DNA of 64,000 nt from an uncultured Acetobacteraceae bacterium (GTDB lineage Bacteria; Pseudomonadota; Alphaproteobacteria; Acetobacterales; Acetobacteraceae): assembly GCA_937873095.1 (NCBI GenBank), contig CALMVI010000073.1:1-64000 (forward strand). The letters run 5' to 3'. The notes beneath the pieces were generated by a model, which worked only from the letters and a program-made list of their open reading frames with translations, was not told where the DNA came from and searched no databases. Numbering within the stretch: the stretch's first letter is position 1; every line of letters starts with the position of its first letter. Positions 61,845-64,000 of this stretch are shown here, piece after piece. Position numbers and translations under genes: made by a program.

Positions 61845-62732
61845 GTGCAGACCGAGGTCGCGCCCGCCAAGATAAACCTGGCGCTTCACGTGACCGGCCG
61901 GCGGGCCGACGGCTATCACACGCTCGACAGCCTGGTGGTGTTCGCCGGCGTCCATGACCGGCTGACCGCGCGGCCAGATGCCGCCCTGTCGCTCACGGTC
62001 GAGGGTCCGTTCGCGGGCGGGCTGGCCAGGGAACCCGACAACTTGGTGCTGCGCGCGGGGCGGGCGCTGGCAGCGCGCCACGGGATCGAGCCGGCGGCGG
62101 CGTTGACCCTGCACAAGCACCTGCCGGTCGCGTCCGGCATCGGCGGCGGGTCGTCCGACGCCGCGGCGAGCTTGCGCCTGCTTGCGGCGCTGTGGCGCCT
62201 GCCAGCGTCGCCCGCCGACCTGCACGCCATCGCGGCCGGCCTCGGCGCCGACGTTCCCGTCTGCCTCGACCCGGTGCCGCGCCGCATGACCGGCGTCGGC
62301 GACATCCTCTCGCCCGCTCCGGACCTGCCTGAATGCGGCATCGTCCTGGTCAATCCAGGCGTCGCCCTGTCCACGCAATCGGTGTTCCGCGCCCGCTCCG
62401 GCGCGTTCTCCTCCGGCCTGAGCCTGCCCGCCGGCTGGGCCGACGCCGCCGGCATGGCGCGCGACCTTGCCTGCCAGGCCAACGACCTCGAACCGCCGGC
62501 GATCGCCCTGTGCCCGGTGCTCGACGACGTGCTCTCGGCGCTTGGCCGGGTGAGGGGCTGCCACCTCGCGCGCATGAGCGGGTCCGGCGCCACCTGTTTC
62601 GGCCTGTTCTCGACCGCGACAGAGGCGGCCTCGTCCGCCGCAGCGCTCGCCCGCCCCGGCTGGTGGTGCTGGGGCGGCCCCCTCTGGCCAAGCCCCTCAC
62701 GCCCACTTTACGGGACGCCGACGCACACCTAA
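61845..62732 (+). CDS. ispE: 4-diphosphocytidyl-2-C-methyl-D-erythritol kinase
   Basis: A 295-residue GHMP kinase of the MEP isoprenoid pathway. PAKINLALHVTGRRADGYHTLDS is the family start, PVASGIGGGSSDAAASLRLL the ATP-binding GHMP motif, GADVPVCL and MSGSGATCFGLF the C-terminal motif. GTG start at 61845. The gene is followed by tRNA-Gln 14 bases after its stop. Length is normal; the last ~20 residues (RPLYGTPTHT) look non-conserved. Confidence 0.93.
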   Translation: MQTEVAPAKINLALHVTGRRADGYHTLDSLVVFAGVHDRLTARPDAALSLTVEGPFAGGLAREPDNLVLRAGRALAARHGIEPAAALTLHKHLPVASGIGGGSSDAAASLRLLAALWRLPASPADLHAIAAGLGADVPVCLDPVPRRMTGVGDILSPAPDLPECGIVLVNPGVALSTQSVFRARSGAFSSGLSLPAGWADAAGMARDLACQANDLEPPAIALCPVLDDVLSALGRVRGCHLARMSGSGATCFGLFSTATEAASSAAALARPGWWCWGGPLWPSPSRPLYGTPTHT

Positions 62733-62746
62733 TGACGGCGAACAGT

Positions 62747-62821
62747 TGGGGCGTCGCCAAGCGGTAAGGCAGCGGATTTTGATTCCGCCATGCGGAGGTT
62801 CGAATCCTCCCGCCCCAGCCA
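62747..62821 (+). tRNA. tRNA-Gln (anticodon TTG)
   Basis: TGGGGCG and CGCCCCA form the acceptor stem, followed by encoded CCA. The anticodon loop TTTTGAT lies between GCGGA and TCCGC stems and gives anticodon TTG. The T arm has GGTTCGAATCC. The cloverleaf is complete at 75 bases including CCA. Confidence 0.97.
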
Positions 62822-62968
62822 GCGAATTTTCGCCAGGAGCTTATACGGGCGCGGTGGACGATACGCCTGGCGAGCGAGTCGCCGGCTGCCCTGTAATGCT
62901 TCCGGCGCCATCGTTCCGAACTCGAACAGAACATCGCGGCCGCAAACCGGACCGTGGCAGCCCTCAAG

Positions 62969-64000
62969 TCACGCGGCGTTGCAGGCCAGTTGCCGAGCCA
63001 GGCCGGCGCGGCTCAGCCGCAGGAAGCCGATGTCGTGCCGCGTCTTGCCGTCGTTAGTTGCGAGGTCGGCCAGTATCTCTCCGATCACGCTGCAGAACTT
63101 GTATCCGTGGCCGCTGCACGGCGAGGCGAGAACGACCTGGCTGTAGGCGGGATGGTGGTCGAGGATGAAGTGCTCGTCCGGCGTGTTGGTGAACATGCAG
63201 GCGCGCAGCGCCATGGTCGGGCCCGAGCCTGCCGGGAAGTAGCGCTCGCCGAACGCGCGAAGCAGCGCCTCGTCGGCCGCATCGGGTTCGCGCAGCAGCG
63301 TGTCCGCGTGCCCGGTTTCCCCTTGATGATGGTAGCGGCCGAACTTGAAGCCCGGCACCTCGTAGATCGGGAAGCCGTAATAGCGGCCTTCCTCGACCTG
63401 GAGGTTGAACACGGGGAACCGGTCGCGGCCGAACAGCTCCGGCCGGTGCGGCTGCAGCCAGGCCAGAACCTGCCGCTCCGGCACCGCGCGGCCGGCCAGC
63501 AGGGGAACCAGATCCTCCATCCAGGCGCCTGCGGTCAGCACCAGACGGCTCGCATGGTAGCGGCCGCCTCCAGTGGTGACCGTAACCCCTTCGCCGCTTC
63601 CGGCTGCCTGCCAGCCCAGCACCGGCTCGCGTGCGCGCACCACGGCGCCGCTCGCCTGGGCGAGTTCGATGTGGGCGACCACGGCGCGCTCGCTCGCGAC
63701 CAGGCCGCCCTCCGGCTGGAACACCGCGCGGTGGGAGGCAGGCAGGCGATAGCCGGGGAAGCGCGCGTTCACCGCCTCCCCCGTCAGCACCTCGTGCGGC
63801 AGGTCGTGCAGCCTTGCCGAGGCGAGCGCGCCCTGGAACAGCGCCTCCCGTTCCGCGCTCGCGTCGATCGATCCTGTGATGACGAGCAGTTCGCGGCCGC
63901 TCGCCGCCTCGGCGTCCCGCCACAGCTCGTACGCCCGGCGCAGCAGCGGCACATAGGCCGGGTCCTCGTAATAGGGCAGGCGGATGATCCGGCTGATGCC
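62969..64000 (-). CDS. Sarcosine/N-methyltryptophan oxidase-family flavoprotein (partial)
   Basis: The C-terminal ~343 residues of an FAD-dependent amine oxidase (MSOX/SolA family); the N-terminal FAD motif lies beyond the right edge. Visible: GISRIIRLPYYEDPAYVPLL, the substrate-domain region, RYYGFPIYEVPGFKFGRYHHQ, ACMFTNTPDEHFILDHHP and SPCSGHGYKF, whose Cys is the covalent FAD attachment site in monomeric sarcosine oxidases. The track ORF starts at an internal GTG. It oxidises secondary amines such as sarcosine or N-methyl-amino acids; the exact substrate is unknown. Downstream is the 3' side of tRNA-Gln. Confidence 0.88.
   Translation of the reverse strand, partial: GISRIIRLPYYEDPAYVPLLRRAYELWRDAEAASGRELLVITGSIDASAEREALFQGALASARLHDLPHEVLTGEAVNARFPGYRLPASHRAVFQPEGGLVASERAVVAHIELAQASGAVVRAREPVLGWQAAGSGEGVTVTTGGGRYHASRLVLTAGAWMEDLVPLLAGRAVPERQVLAWLQPHRPELFGRDRFPVFNLQVEEGRYYGFPIYEVPGFKFGRYHHQGETGHADTLLREPDAADEALLRAFGERYFPAGSGPTMALRACMFTNTPDEHFILDHHPAYSQVVLASPCSGHGYKFCSVIGEILADLATNDGKTRHDIGFLRLSRAGLARQLACNAA

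Overview
The window is about 64 kb of GC-rich bacterial DNA with dense, short-gapped genes. It looks like an alphaproteobacterium, most likely from the Rhodospirillales/Acetobacteraceae side. The pointers are a trpA-accD-folC gene order, a SdhAF4-type (DUF1674) protein, an IorAB fusion, and dispersed GGGGTCCAGGGGC-type and TTTTTT-hairpin intergenic repeats of the sort I associate with Acetobacteraceae. The family-level placement is inference.

Layout. 0-4.7 kb is a two-armed copper locus: copCD leftward, and a lipoprotein, DUF2946, porin-like, CopC and CopD-cytochrome c set rightward. 4.8-11.7 kb holds indolepyruvate:ferredoxin oxidoreductase, S-adenosylhomocysteinase, an M28 peptidase and a DUF427 protein. 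12-24.6 kb has two convergent SDRs, the folC/accD/trpA operon interrupted by a low-GC PIN-domain pair, a PQQ-propeller protein, a MASE1-GGDEF-EAL protein, SdhAF4 and another SDR. 24.6-26.8 kb is a mobile-element scar, with an IS1182-like remnant abutting a Tn3 transposase tail.

26.8-45.7 kb is the most unusual region. A long leftward operon runs from a nicotinamide phosphoribosyltransferase through cupin, PNPOx-like, amidotransferase-like, PRPP synthetase, an F420-dependent glucose-6-phosphate dehydrogenase homologue, a complete set of core F420 genes (cofE, cofD, cofC, fbiC) and an aldehyde dehydrogenase. A LacI regulator, a HAD phosphatase and a SnoaL-like protein follow. Divergently there are a TonB receptor, a ribokinase and a nucleoside hydrolase. 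Nucleoside hydrolase, ribokinase, PRPP synthetase and Nampt together could turn a riboside such as nicotinamide riboside into NMN using both halves of the molecule. The F420 genes and the Fgd homologue would supply a second deazaflavin redox system under the same control.

46.3-54.7 kb is a second catabolic locus: PrpF-family isomerase, DUF1302 outer-membrane protein, isocitrate-lyase-family lyase, LeuC/LeuD-like hydratase and GntR regulator. The set of families matches methylitaconate isomerase, dimethylmaleate hydratase and dimethylmalate lyase of clostridial nicotinate fermentation. Two of its genes carry single-base homopolymer frameshifts that may be sequencing errors or decay.

54.7-64 kb returns to housekeeping genes: moaB, lytic transglycosylase, family-4 uracil-DNA glycosylase, ETF-ubiquinone oxidoreductase, a TPR protein, ispE, tRNA-Gln(TTG) and a partial sarcosine/N-methyltryptophan oxidase. 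No rRNA, CRISPR array, integrase or phage genes were seen.
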